From positions 1-64,000 of the forward strand of contig CAZKQB010000013.1 in the NCBI GenBank assembly GCA_964554795.1: a DNA stretch of 64,000 nt, written 5' to 3'. This DNA is from SFHK01 sp964554795 (lineage in GTDB: Bacteria > Bacillota > Clostridia > Christensenellales > Aristaeellaceae). The translations under genes were made by a program, and so were the position numbers. This document shows, piece by piece, positions 7,344 to 16,847 of the stretch; the first letter of the stretch is position 1, and each line of letters opens with the position of its first letter. The notes under the pieces were generated by a model, which saw only the letters and a list, made by a program, of their open reading frames with translations, made no database searches and had not been told where the DNA came from.

Positions 7344-9371
7344 TCAGCCGTTTTCCGTTTTCAAAAGCTCAGACAGCGCCCACAGGATAATACCCGTGCC
7401 GTGATCGTCGTTAAACGCCGTACCCAGCTTCAGGTAATAATGGTAATCCATCGAGCAGCTTGAGCCGCGGCATACGCCCAGAACATTGCCATGCCGATCG
7501 ACCGAATACCGAAGCAACGCAGCAATTCCCTTCTCTGCCGCCTGTCGATAGCCCTCTTCAGGCAGGAGTCCCAGACGAATGCCCGTCAGGAAGCTGAGGG
7601 AATACATCGCCGTGCAGGAGGTTTCCTCATAGGCCTCCTCCTTGTCGAGCACCTGCCGCCACATGCCGCTTTCAGCCTGAAGCGCGCGCACGCCCGCAGC
7701 GAACACGCAGAAGCGATTTGCGAAATATGCATAATCGGGGTCATCCTTAGGCAGGTTGGTAAGAATTTCCACCAGCGTCAGCATGATCCAGCCGTTTCCG
7801 CGTCCCCACGGCACACGGTTCTTCTCGCCCGGCTCCACGAAGAAGATGTGCGAATAGACGCTTTCTTCCTCAATGAACAGCCGCTTGTGGAAGCCCTCGA
7901 TCTGCGTTTTCAGCTCGTCAAAATACCTCCGGTCGCCGGTCAGGCAAGCAAGGCGCACGAGGAACGGACAGCTCATAAACGTATCGTCCGCCCACATCGT
8001 CGTGCCGCGCATGAATGTGCCGTCCGGGAAGCGCGGAATGCTGTGCATCAGCGCGTCCGCCAGCTCTTGAATCACGTGAAGCGCTTTTTCGTCCTTCGTC
8101 AAGCGATAGTATTCCACGAGGTTCATGCCCATCGTGCCGATCGCGTCCAGATTGTCAAGCCGCATCGCACGCTGCAGGAAGGTTGGATCGCCAAACAGCG
8201 CTGCATCATACTTCGCGTATTCGTAGTATGCCGCCATCGTGCGCATGTTGCGAAGGAAATAGTCGCCCTCGCGATCGCAGCCCCAGTCCTTATACAGCTT
8301 CAGAAGGCCATAATTTCCAACCATCAGTGCATAGAACCACTGTCCAAAGAAGCTGGTATCAAGATACGCGCGCACATAGCTGCCGTCAGCGGTGCGCCAG
8401 AACCGGCGCTCGTCATTTGCACAATACGGCGTTTGCAAATCGACCTCAAAGTGCTCCGGCGCTTCAGGCAGCGCCAGCAGCAGCCAATCTGCGCCGCTTT
8501 CACGCGCAGTTTCCAGTTCCGGCGCGTGCAGACAGTCATGCGCATAGGCCGCACGGAAAGCCGCAGCGTCCTGCGTAGTCATCACCACGCGGTCTCCCTT
8601 CCGAAGCGCGATTTTGTCCGTTAAAGAAACCGCCTCGCCGTTCACAGTCACGCACGCAGTCTCTGCGTTCCTTAAATGCAGAACGCCGTCCTTCGCCGCC
8701 TCGGACACGGCGCAGCCGAAGCGCGCCGACGCATCAATCCGGTCAAAGCGAATTTCGTTCTCCACGCGCACTGCGGCAGGAAACACATATTCCGGCTCCT
8801 CCACCGTTTCTCCTGCGTGATACAGTCTGGAAAGCTCATAGCCCTCCTCGCCGCGGTATTCGCCCCGCGAAAACACCGTTCGCAGGTGGCACAGGTAGTC
8901 GCGCGCCTTCATCATGGGATAGAATGGCACCGCTGTCAGAAGCTTAAGCACAAACGCGCCGTTTTTCTTTTCGCAGCGCGCCACAATTTCGGTTACGCCC
9001 GGTGCTACAGCGAGAATCGCGGTTTCATGCGTCCCTCCCGCCTTCGTTTTTAAAATCGACTCACCGTCTCTGTAAAGCGTTGCTTCGCCCTCCATCGTTA
9101 CGGCGATATCCCGCGCCTCCTCCGAAAGAATGCCTGCGCGTACATACGCGAAGTCACCTTCCCCTGCATCCGGATAACGCATTCCCAGATCGATCTCGTC
9201 AAACGACAAAACTGGCCGCATGCGCACCCACGGCTGCGGCAGATACGGCCGAAGCACGACCTCGCGCATCGGGCGCGTGCGATACAGGTTCTCCACAATC
9301 AGCTGAATGTTTTCCCGCGTCGAAAGCCTTAACGACGCCGCAGAATCCTCGTAATTCTTAATTTCGCCCAC
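7344..9371 (-). CDS. GH105/GH88-type unsaturated uronyl hydrolase
   Basis: The 675-residue protein starts at a GTG (VGEIKNYED) eight bases after GGGGAG. The N-terminal 300 residues look beta-rich. The C-terminal part is an (alpha/alpha)6 barrel of the GH88/105 type: TMWADDTFMSCPFL with Asp462/Asp463 at the usual catalytic place, and RVPWGRGNGW near residue 520. Known members hydrate the 4,5-unsaturated uronic acid left by polysaccharide lyases, for example in rhamnogalacturonan breakdown. It has no signal peptide, so it should act in the cytoplasm. It is about 300 residues longer than a plain YteR-type enzyme because of the N-terminal part. Confidence 0.75.
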   Translation of the reverse strand: MGEIKNYEDSAASLRLSTRENIQLIVENLYRTRPMREVVLRPYLPQPWVRMRPVLSFDEIDLGMRYPDAGEGDFAYVRAGILSEEARDIAVTMEGEATLYRDGESILKTKAGGTHETAILAVAPGVTEIVARCEKKNGAFVLKLLTAVPFYPMMKARDYLCHLRTVFSRGEYRGEEGYELSRLYHAGETVEEPEYVFPAAVRVENEIRFDRIDASARFGCAVSEAAKDGVLHLRNAETACVTVNGEAVSLTDKIALRKGDRVVMTTQDAAAFRAAYAHDCLHAPELETARESGADWLLLALPEAPEHFEVDLQTPYCANDERRFWRTADGSYVRAYLDTSFFGQWFYALMVGNYGLLKLYKDWGCDREGDYFLRNMRTMAAYYEYAKYDAALFGDPTFLQRAMRLDNLDAIGTMGMNLVEYYRLTKDEKALHVIQELADALMHSIPRFPDGTFMRGTTMWADDTFMSCPFLVRLACLTGDRRYFDELKTQIEGFHKRLFIEEESVYSHIFFVEPGEKNRVPWGRGNGWIMLTLVEILTNLPKDDPDYAYFANRFCVFAAGVRALQAESGMWRQVLDKEEAYEETSCTAMYSLSFLTGIRLGLLPEEGYRQAAEKGIAALLRYSVDRHGNVLGVCRGSSCSMDYHYYLKLGTAFNDDHGTGIILWALSELLKTENG

Positions 9372-9394
9372 GTATTTTTCTCCCCTTTATAAAT

Positions 9395-9426
9395 CCGGCC
9401 ATGCTTCAGATTGGAAGCCTGGCCGG
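9395..9426 (-). terminator. Intrinsic terminator of the ABC exporter gene
   Basis: CCGGCCAGGCTTC and GAAGCATGGCCGG form a stem 12 bases after the stop at 9438; the minus strand continues ATTTATAAAG. It also separates this operon from the GH105-type gene. Confidence 0.65.
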
Positions 9427-9437
9427 TTTGCTTCGCG

Positions 9438-11222
9438 TTATGCGTCCTTGTCCTCCTGATGCGAATAGAGCTTATAGAGATCGTAATATACGCCCTTCTT
9501 CGCCATCAGCTCGCTGTGCGAGCCTCTTTCCACGATTCCCTGCTCCGTGAGCACCAGAATGGTGTCTGCGTTGTGGATCGTCGTAAGCCGGTGCGCAATC
9601 GTAAACGTGGTGCGCCCCTTCATCAGGCGGTCGAGCGAATTCTGAACCAAAAGCTCGCTCTCATTGTCCAGCGCGCTGGTCGCCTCGTCAAAGATTACGA
9701 TGGGCGGATTTTTGATAAACACGCGCGCAATGGAAATGCGCTGCTTTTGCCCGCCAGACAGCTTTACGCCGCGCTCGCCCACATAGGTATCGTACCCCTC
9801 GGGCAGCGACAGGATAAACTCATGCGCGCCGGCCAGCTTCGCCGCCTCGATGATTTCCTCGCGCGTCGCGCCGGGCTTTCCATATTCAATGTTGTCGTAC
9901 ACCGAGCCGGAAAACAGATATACATCCTGCTGCACCATGCCGATTTGATTGCGCAGCGAATGCAGCTTGAGCTTTCGAACATCCACGCCGTCGATCTTCA
10001 CGCTGCCGCCCGTTACCTCATAAAAGCGCGGAATCAGGTTGCACATCGTGGTCTTCCCGCCGCCGGAAGGCCCGACCAGCGCCACCGATTCGCCAGGCTT
10101 TACCGTAAGATTGATGTGCGCTAACACGTTATCGAGATTTTCCGCGTAGGTAAACGTCACGTCCTCAAACGTCACCTCGCCCTTCACATCCTTCAGCTCA
10201 ACTGCGTCCGGCTCGTCCACGATGGTTACCGGCTCGTCCATAACCTCCACAAAGCGCTCAAGGCCGGTCATGCCGCGCTGGAAGGACTCGGAGAATTCCA
10301 CAATGCGGCGAATGGAGGCCAGCAGCGTGGTAACATACAGAAGAAACGCCACAAGGTCGGACGCCGTGAGCTTCATAACGGGATTGCTGCTGATCAGGAA
10401 CAGCGCGCCTACCATCACCACGGCAATATACATGATTCCGTCAAAAAACCGCGTCACCGAATGGAAGCCCGCCATGTTGGTATACATGCGGTGCTTGATT
10501 TTGAGGAATTTCTCGTTGCCGTTGGCAAACTTCTTTTCCTCCACGTTCTCGTTGGCAAACGACTTCACCACACGAATGCCGCCCAGCGTATCCTCCACCT
10601 GTGCGTTCAGCTCGCCCAGCTGATGCCGAGAATCCTTGAACGACTGGCGCATCTTCTGCGAGAAATGGCGGGAGAAAAACACCATCAGCGGCAGCATCAC
10701 GAACACAATCAGCGTAAGCAGCAGGTTCATCCGCGCCAGAATCACGAACGACACCGTGATTTTGATGATCGCTATGAAGATTTCCTCCGGGAAGTGATGC
10801 GCGAACTCCGTAACATCATTCAGATCGGTCGTGATCCGGCTCATCAGCTGACCGATCTTGGTATTGTCATAGTAGGAATTCTGCAGCATCTGCAAATGGG
10901 AAAACATGTCCCTGCGCATGTCGGTTTCAATCTGCGCACCCATGCTGTGTCCCACGGACTGCATGTAATAGTTGGCCGCTGTGTCAATCACGCGCAAAAG
11001 CACATAGATGCCGCACATCGTCAGGATCAGCTTTGCCGTGAGTGTGGAAATATCCGTCGTCGCGCGCTGGGTGATTTCGCGTACGATCATCGGCAGCACC
11101 AGCTCGCACAGCGTGGTCATCGACGCGCAGAACAGGTCAAACAGCATGACCTTCATGTGCGGCTTGAAATATGGAACAAATTTCCGTGCAAGATACAGGT
11201 TTCGGTTTTTCGGACGTTTCAC
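9438..11222 (-). CDS. ABC exporter, fused permease and ATPase
   Basis: The 594-residue half-transporter has an N-terminal six-helix ABC exporter domain (about residues 15-310) and a C-terminal ATPase: Walker A GPSGGGKTT, signature LSGGQKQR, Walker B VIFDEATSALD and switch His in FTIAHRL. It would work as a homodimer or with an unseen partner. The GTG start at 11222 overlaps the stop of the upstream GT2 glycosyltransferase by four bases (GTGA). That coupling suggests it moves a lipid-linked or glycan product of that enzyme, which is inference. Confidence 0.9.
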   Translation of the reverse strand: MKRPKNRNLYLARKFVPYFKPHMKVMLFDLFCASMTTLCELVLPMIVREITQRATTDISTLTAKLILTMCGIYVLLRVIDTAANYYMQSVGHSMGAQIETDMRRDMFSHLQMLQNSYYDNTKIGQLMSRITTDLNDVTEFAHHFPEEIFIAIIKITVSFVILARMNLLLTLIVFVMLPLMVFFSRHFSQKMRQSFKDSRHQLGELNAQVEDTLGGIRVVKSFANENVEEKKFANGNEKFLKIKHRMYTNMAGFHSVTRFFDGIMYIAVVMVGALFLISSNPVMKLTASDLVAFLLYVTTLLASIRRIVEFSESFQRGMTGLERFVEVMDEPVTIVDEPDAVELKDVKGEVTFEDVTFTYAENLDNVLAHINLTVKPGESVALVGPSGGGKTTMCNLIPRFYEVTGGSVKIDGVDVRKLKLHSLRNQIGMVQQDVYLFSGSVYDNIEYGKPGATREEIIEAAKLAGAHEFILSLPEGYDTYVGERGVKLSGGQKQRISIARVFIKNPPIVIFDEATSALDNESELLVQNSLDRLMKGRTTFTIAHRLTTIHNADTILVLTEQGIVERGSHSELMAKKGVYYDLYKLYSHQEDKDA

Positions 11223-12454
11223 GCGTTTCCCCCCATTTCTCGCTCCATCTCGGGCGTCTGTGCCTTATGCTGAATGGCCTTCCATTTTGGCGGGCCGGAG
11301 ACAATGCTTGCCCAGTTTGCCAGCATCCAAAGCGCCATGAACAACGGATACAGCACAATCGCCCACGCCATCGGCCTCAGCCGCTTTCTTTCAAGCAGGC
11401 AAATCAATACCGCGAATGCTTGCATGGCAAAAATCGAAATCAGCCCCGAGCCCGCCGCCAGCAGCAGCATTGGCCACACGTATTCCGGCGTCTGTGCCAT
11501 ATACACAATCATCGAAACGGCAGACATCAGAAGCGGCAAAAGCCCAAGCACCATGAAATAGATGCTGCCAAACACCAGCGCCATATCCAAGCACGGAAAC
11601 GAATGCTTTTTCAGCAGCTGCGCGAAATAATACTTTTTGCACTGATAAGCGCCGCTGAACCAGCGCATGCGCTGAACCAGCGCGTCCCTCAAGCGCTCCG
11701 GCTGCTCATCGTAGGTGATGGCATTGTCCATCCAATACACACGCTCGCCGCGAAGCGCACACTGCGCCGTGTATTCCAGATCCTCCGTGAGCGAATGAAC
11801 GTCGAAGCCCGTCTCGCGCAGAAGCGACGCCGATACCATGAACCCGGTTCCGTTCAGCGCTGCGGACGTGCCGATGGAACGCCTTGCATGGTTGTACAGC
11901 CGGTCCATAAACCAATAGAAAACACTGGAGCCACCTGACACCCAGTTTGCGTGCGGATTTTTGCTGTCGCGATAGCCCTGCGCAATGCGTGCACCGGCAT
12001 TCAGCGCGTCGTTCACCGCACGGAAGAAATTAGGGTCGGCGATGTTGTCTGCATCAAACACGCAGAAGGCGTCGAATTCATTCTCCGCAAGCAGCTGGCG
12101 ATACGCGCTCTCCAGCGCCTCGCCCTTTGAATGCACGTCTCTGTCCACGTGCAGGATGCGCGCGCCGGCGCGCTGTGCCACGCCCTCGGTATCGTCGGTA
12201 CAATTGTTCGGTACCACGATTACGGCAGAAAGCTCCTTCGGATAGCGCTGGCTGACAAGACTATGCACCAGCTGGCCAATTACGGCCTCCTCATTGCGCG
12301 CCGCAACGATCGCAGCAATGCGCTGGCGCGGCTCCGTCTCCGGAAATTGATTTTCTCTCTTTTTCAGACCAAAAACAGCAATTGCCGCGTAGAACAAGCC
12401 GTATACGCCCAGCAAAAGTCCCATGATCGTCGATAACGTATCCAGTACAGGCAC
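11219..12454 (-). CDS. Membrane GT2 glycosyltransferase
   Basis: The 411-residue protein starts with GTG (VPVLDTLST) after AGAGGTG. An N-terminal membrane segment is followed by a GT-A domain with AAIVAARNEEAVI, FDADN (metal-binding DxD), LTEDLEY and QRMRW (the QxxRW motif of processive enzymes). Several membrane helices follow (residues about 290-400). This matches the cellulose/hyaluronan/poly-GlcNAc synthase superfamily. The product is not known. It is translationally coupled to the ABC exporter downstream. Confidence 0.85.
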   Translation of the reverse strand: MPVLDTLSTIMGLLLGVYGLFYAAIAVFGLKKRENQFPETEPRQRIAAIVAARNEEAVIGQLVHSLVSQRYPKELSAVIVVPNNCTDDTEGVAQRAGARILHVDRDVHSKGEALESAYRQLLAENEFDAFCVFDADNIADPNFFRAVNDALNAGARIAQGYRDSKNPHANWVSGGSSVFYWFMDRLYNHARRSIGTSAALNGTGFMVSASLLRETGFDVHSLTEDLEYTAQCALRGERVYWMDNAITYDEQPERLRDALVQRMRWFSGAYQCKKYYFAQLLKKHSFPCLDMALVFGSIYFMVLGLLPLLMSAVSMIVYMAQTPEYVWPMLLLAAGSGLISIFAMQAFAVLICLLERKRLRPMAWAIVLYPLFMALWMLANWASIVSGPPKWKAIQHKAQTPEMEREMGGNA

Positions 12455-12551
12455 ACAATCACCTCTTCGTCATTATACTCCCTCCGCGCAGAAACCGCAA
12501 TGTTGTGCCTTCAAACTCAACACGCGCTTAATGATCGAACCGGTGCAGGGC

Positions 12552-12580
12552 TTGAAATGCCCTCAAAAAACGACTATAAT
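12552..12580 (+). promoter_or_regulatory. Promoter of the exonuclease-TPR operon
   Basis: TTGAAA (12552-12557), a 17-base spacer and TATAAT (12575-12580) lie 28 bases upstream of the start codon at 12609. Because it starts transcription there, the longer upstream reading frame is not the gene. Confidence 0.85.
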
Positions 12581-12608
12581 AAAGGAAGAAAACAAAGGAG
12601 CCCTGCTC

Positions 12609-13775
12609 ATGCCCTCTAGCCTGATGCGAAAGCTGAACGCCATGCGCGAAGGCGCGTCCAAGCCTGCGGCGCGTCCATCCCAGCCATTGATCGTGCGCAC
12701 GCACGCCGAGGCTGCGGACGCACGCCTGTATTCGCTGTCACCCACGGCGCTGCGGCGGCTGGGCTATACCGGCGCAGCCTTCAACCCCGAACGCGCGCTG
12801 TTTCTGGACACGGAAACCACGGGGCTGGCGGGCGCAGGCACGGTGGCATTTCTGGTGGGCGTGGGCTTCGTATCAAACGGCGTGCTTACGGTTCGCCAGT
12901 ACCTGATGCCGGACTATGCCTCCGAGGACGAGCTGATCGACCACCTGGCCGAGCTGTTGCGGCGTTTTGATACTGTCGTGCACTTCAATGGCTGCACATT
13001 CGATATGCCGCTTCTGAAGGGACGCTTCATCCTGCGGCGGCGGGAAAGCGACTGGAAGGAGCTTGCGCAGCTGGATCTTTTAAAGGCTGCCCGCCGGGCA
13101 TGGAAGCTGCGGCTGGGTAGCTGTCGGCTTTCCAGTCTTGAAGAGCGCATTTTAGGCTATCCCCGCAAGGACGACATTCCCGGCGCAGAAATACCTGCCC
13201 GTTACTTCGAAGCCGTGAAAACCGGAGACCTTACCGGGCTTGAGGACGTGCTGCGCCATAACCTTCAGGACATTGTGACGCTTACAACCCTGCTGTGCGT
13301 GCTGGCAGAAACCTACGCCAAGCCGGAAGAGGCCGCCGATCGCATCGATCTGTTCAGTCTGGGAAAGGATCTGGAAAGGCAGGGCGAGCTCGGGCCGGCG
13401 CGAAGACTGTATCATCTGGCTGCGGTTCCCCGCGCCGTCGCCACCGCAGCTGACCTAAAGAGCGAGAAATACGCAGGCGAGGCCAATCTGCGCCTGTTTC
13501 ACTTGTATCGCCGTCAGGGCGAATGGGAAAGGGCAGAGGAAACACTTTTAAGCATGCTTCGCCGCAAGCAAATGGGACGCGTTCCGACGCTTGAGCTGTG
13601 CAAGCTATACGAGCACCGCATGAAGCGCCCGGGAGACGCATTGAAGCTGGCAGAAAATCTGCTGAATGAGTGTCCGACAGACGAGCGCGCCGCGCTCGAG
13701 CACCGCATCGAACGCCTGAAGCAAAAAGTAAGGGTATCAGGAGGAAACGATCATGGGATTCATGGCAAACCTTAA
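12609..13775 (+). CDS. YprB-like RNase H-fold exonuclease with TPR tail
   Basis: The 388-residue product starts at ATG 12609 (MPSSLMRKLNA) behind AAAGGAG. Residues about 60-240 carry a DnaQ/RNase H-like 3'-5' exonuclease domain: FLDTETTGL (DxE metal ligands), HFNGCTFDMPLL, and HNLQDIVTL as the late acidic motif. Residues about 265-380 form TPR-like helices. This is the domain order of B. subtilis YprB (ribonuclease H-like with TPR). The substrate is unknown. The stop overlaps the start of the next gene by 23 bases. Confidence 0.8.
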   Translation: MPSSLMRKLNAMREGASKPAARPSQPLIVRTHAEAADARLYSLSPTALRRLGYTGAAFNPERALFLDTETTGLAGAGTVAFLVGVGFVSNGVLTVRQYLMPDYASEDELIDHLAELLRRFDTVVHFNGCTFDMPLLKGRFILRRRESDWKELAQLDLLKAARRAWKLRLGSCRLSSLEERILGYPRKDDIPGAEIPARYFEAVKTGDLTGLEDVLRHNLQDIVTLTTLLCVLAETYAKPEEAADRIDLFSLGKDLERQGELGPARRLYHLAAVPRAVATAADLKSEKYAGEANLRLFHLYRRQGEWERAEETLLSMLRRKQMGRVPTLELCKLYEHRMKRPGDALKLAENLLNECPTDERAALEHRIERLKQKVRVSGGNDHGIHGKP

Positions 13776-14496
13776 GGGCCGCAGAGCCTACTCCAAGCAC
13801 ATCAGCGGCAACCAGTCTATCGACAAGGGCGATATCGCGAAGGCGACCGAGTTGCACAAGCAAGCATTGCAGCTGTATTCCGAGGCTTACGAGGCCGGCT
13901 GCCGCGACGTCAACGTCGTAATGGCGTACGGCGTACTTTTGATGCGCTTCGGCGAATATGAGAAGTCCCGTGATCTGCTTCTGAGCTGCGAGCACATGCC
14001 GGGACTGGACGCACAGAGCAAAAAGCAGCTGCGCATCAACTACAGCGTATGCCAGTGGCGGCTGGGAAACCTTGACCGCGCCATTGAGCTAATGGAGGAG
14101 GCCGCCTCCAACGGCAAGACCGCAATGATCTACACCACGCTGGGTTACTACTATATTGAACGCGGCATCCAGACCGGAGACTTCGCGCAGGCCATCGCCT
14201 TCAATCAGGAGGGCTATGAATATGACGAGGAGGACGCCGGCGTTCTGGACAACCTTGGTCAGCTGTACTACGCCATGGGCGAAACGGACAAGGCCTACGA
14301 CTACTTCAAGCGCGCCTTCCAGCAGAAGCCCTCGCAGGTACCTACGCTGTACTTCATTGCCAAGATGAACCATGAAAAGGGCGACGACGAGAAGGCTCGC
14401 GGCTTCATCAAAAAGTGTCTGGGAGGCAACTTCTCTGCGCTGTGCTCCATCTCCTATGAACAGGCGCAGGCACTGGCCGAGGAAATCGGCAAATAA
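13753..14496 (+). CDS. TPR repeat protein
   Basis: The 247-residue cytoplasmic protein has no signal peptide or membrane helix. It is made of tetratricopeptide-like repeats, for example NQSIDKGDIAKATELHKQAL, MAYGVLLMRFGEYEKSRDLL and LDNLGQLYYAMGETDKAYDYF. It starts inside the end of the exonuclease gene, with CAGGAGG as ribosome binding site, so the two are co-translated. It probably scaffolds a complex; which one is unknown. Confidence 0.8.
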   Translation: MGFMANLKGRRAYSKHISGNQSIDKGDIAKATELHKQALQLYSEAYEAGCRDVNVVMAYGVLLMRFGEYEKSRDLLLSCEHMPGLDAQSKKQLRINYSVCQWRLGNLDRAIELMEEAASNGKTAMIYTTLGYYYIERGIQTGDFAQAIAFNQEGYEYDEEDAGVLDNLGQLYYAMGETDKAYDYFKRAFQQKPSQVPTLYFIAKMNHEKGDDEKARGFIKKCLGGNFSALCSISYEQAQALAEEIGK

Positions 14497-14528
14497 TCGC
14501 GCCCGCAGCCCTAGCCGCTCATTCTGAA

Positions 14529-14569
14529 GAAGCACCCGTGAATCCAAAAATCACGGGCGCTTCCTTTTT
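14529..14569. terminator. Bidirectional intrinsic terminator
   Basis: GAAGC-CCCGTGA pairs with TCACGGG-GCTTC (14529-14563), and CTTTTTA follows on the plus strand. It ends the exonuclease-TPR operon and faces the convergent GH42-type gene. Confidence 0.8.
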
Positions 14570-14624
14570 AAACGCTCCAAAAGCCGGAGGCCACTGTATT
14601 TTCTTCAAGGCGACTCGCGTGGTC

Positions 14625-16739
14625 TCACGCATCCCGCACAATTTCAAGCATGCGCGTCTCGCCGAAATGCATGCGCAGCTCGGTATAGGTTTCGTTACCC
14701 TCGAGGACCTCGTCCGTGAATGCATCCTTCAGCGCGCCCTTGCCTGGCACGTAGATACGCTTTGCTCCATCCGATGCCGCATGCACCGCGATATAACGCG
14801 TATCTGCAGCTACAATCTCTCCGGAATAATTATAAATGTGGCCGCCGGACAATGCGATCATTTCGCGCAGCAGTGCAGCCGGCACGCACGGCGCAAGGCT
14901 CCAAAATACCTGATACTCCGGCTCCCTGTGCATCACAACGCCGGGACGTCCATCCTCCAAACGCGCCATTACCACATCGCCCGGCGCCGGCTCGATCGTT
15001 ACATCGGGCAGTACTGGAGCGCACACCGGAAACATCTGATCCTCCCACGTGCAGCGCACCGTCATCGTTCCGTCCCTCCGGCACACATGGAATCCGGTCG
15101 TTTTTTCCATTCCCCTTCCATAAAAATCCGGAAGCAGAACAAACAGTACCGAACGCCCGTCGCGCTTCCATTTCTCAAGCGCCGCACGCTGCCCATCCGT
15201 CAGCCGCGCAGGCGCAAGCAGCACCGCCATTCGATAATCGTCTGGCGACACATGCTCCAGATCCTCCAGCATATAGGTGTGATAGCCCGCGCCGGTCGCG
15301 CCAAGCTCTGTCATCTGGTCGGGAATCAGCGCCGACAGCGTGCTTCCCGCCGACGATGCAAAGTAATTCGGCGCGTCCTCATCCACAAACACGCATATCG
15401 CCGAAACCGGCCTTTCCTGCGCATCCGTCAGCGACATGCGCGCGATTTCTGCTGCTCTGCGGTGAAAGGCCATGTATTCCGGCCGATTATACCAGCCGCC
15501 GCACATATCAAACCACCACAGAGCGGCAGAGTGCGTCAGAATGTCTCCCAGCGCGCGCGTCATCTGCCCCAGCGAGCCCTCCACCGTCTGCGGTCCCAGC
15601 CACACCGGGCCATCGTAAATATCATTTGCCACAGGATTGGCATGCGGCATGCTTTTCCTGAACGGCTCCGAAAGAGACGTCCGCACATCCGCTTCCACGA
15701 AAAACGGCTTTCCGTGCAGCCGCGCCGCGTCCAGCGCTGCCTGAAATCCCCAATGAACGCCCTGCGCACGGGCATGTGAATAGGCAAACGGACTTGCAAG
15801 AAAGTCAATTTCCTTGTCTCTTAGCAGGATGGACATATCATTGTGCGCATGCTCCGGCCAGCAAAGCGTCATATTTCCATAGAATATGCCCATCACCTGC
15901 CGCCTCTCGGTGACACGCTTGGCCGCGCGTACCAGCCTTTGCGCAAAACCGGACACCTCCCGGCTGTAAAACCGGTAATAATCGATCGTGCGCGCCTCCG
16001 CAATTCCGTCGCGCATGTCGCCCCTCCACCCATACGCACGCTCGGCTGGCGTGGGGATGCGCGCATCCTGAAAGGCCTTCAGATTCGTATGCCACGCCTC
16101 GTTCAGCCGCTCGATCGTTTTATATTTCTCCTCAAGCCAACGTGCGAACGCCCTGCGGGATATATCGGAATAATCCTGATACTGATGCGCGTGAATCGTA
16201 GGCCGTATAAACTCCTCGGTATTGCCCGCAGCCAGATGCCAGCCGATCACATAACGATCCCAGCCGCTTTCCTCCAGCCAATGCTGAAAATGCTCCATCA
16301 CATGCTCGCATGCGCCCAGCCATTCGTCTGACGAAAAGGACAGGTGCACACTCATTCCCTGTGCATCCAAGCACTGTGCCTGCGGATGCGCATTTTCCCA
16401 CCATTTCGGCATTTCCAGCATCAGCCTGGGTAGAAGATAGATTTCGCCCGGGCGGCTGTCTCCGACAATCCTGCGAAAGTCCGCATCCGCAGCGCTGAAA
16501 TCAAACCGTTCTCCCTCCCGATAGAACCCGGGACGAAACGGCCGAAGCGCCGTAATCTGATTGATGCCGCGGTCGCCTGCATATACGCCGACGCTGAACA
16601 GCCGCACGCCAACCTTCTTGAAGTCCTCATACCTCGCCTTTTCCGGCTGATAGGAAAGATACGCATACATCGGCACCCTGTCGCCGTTTACATTGATAAC
16701 GAAGCCATTTTCACATGCTTCAATCCGACTTTCCAGCAT
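14625..16739 (-). CDS. GH42-type beta-galactosidase-like protein
   Basis: The 704-residue protein has an N-terminal TIM barrel related to GH42. The proposed acid/base is in AAGNTEEFI (Glu175/176) and the proposed nucleophile in KPFFVEADVR (Glu349). Residues about 420-630 resemble a glutamine amidotransferase-like trimerisation domain, and the C-terminus is a small beta domain. There is no signal peptide, so it is cytoplasmic. The GH42 placement is from motif order. It is divergent, and beta-galactosidase activity itself is not certain. Confidence 0.65.
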   Translation of the reverse strand: MLESRIEACENGFVINVNGDRVPMYAYLSYQPEKARYEDFKKVGVRLFSVGVYAGDRGINQITALRPFRPGFYREGERFDFSAADADFRRIVGDSRPGEIYLLPRLMLEMPKWWENAHPQAQCLDAQGMSVHLSFSSDEWLGACEHVMEHFQHWLEESGWDRYVIGWHLAAGNTEEFIRPTIHAHQYQDYSDISRRAFARWLEEKYKTIERLNEAWHTNLKAFQDARIPTPAERAYGWRGDMRDGIAEARTIDYYRFYSREVSGFAQRLVRAAKRVTERRQVMGIFYGNMTLCWPEHAHNDMSILLRDKEIDFLASPFAYSHARAQGVHWGFQAALDAARLHGKPFFVEADVRTSLSEPFRKSMPHANPVANDIYDGPVWLGPQTVEGSLGQMTRALGDILTHSAALWWFDMCGGWYNRPEYMAFHRRAAEIARMSLTDAQERPVSAICVFVDEDAPNYFASSAGSTLSALIPDQMTELGATGAGYHTYMLEDLEHVSPDDYRMAVLLAPARLTDGQRAALEKWKRDGRSVLFVLLPDFYGRGMEKTTGFHVCRRDGTMTVRCTWEDQMFPVCAPVLPDVTIEPAPGDVVMARLEDGRPGVVMHREPEYQVFWSLAPCVPAALLREMIALSGGHIYNYSGEIVAADTRYIAVHAASDGAKRIYVPGKGALKDAFTDEVLEGNETYTELRMHFGETRMLEIVRDA

Positions 16740-16798
16740 CCGCGTTCACCCCTTGCCTTCCTATGGCTATTCGCTGATAAAGCAACCTGTTACAAGAA

Positions 16799-16841
16799 AA
16801 AGCCATGGCGAAGCCGGAGAGTTCTCCATTCCGTCATGGCT
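16799..16841 (-). terminator. Terminator after the deaminase-like gene
   Basis: AGCCATG... and ...CATGGCT pair on the minus strand with an imperfect middle, followed by TTTTTCTTG. It is 6 bases downstream of the stop at 16848. Confidence 0.6.
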
Positions 16842-16847
16842 GCCGTC

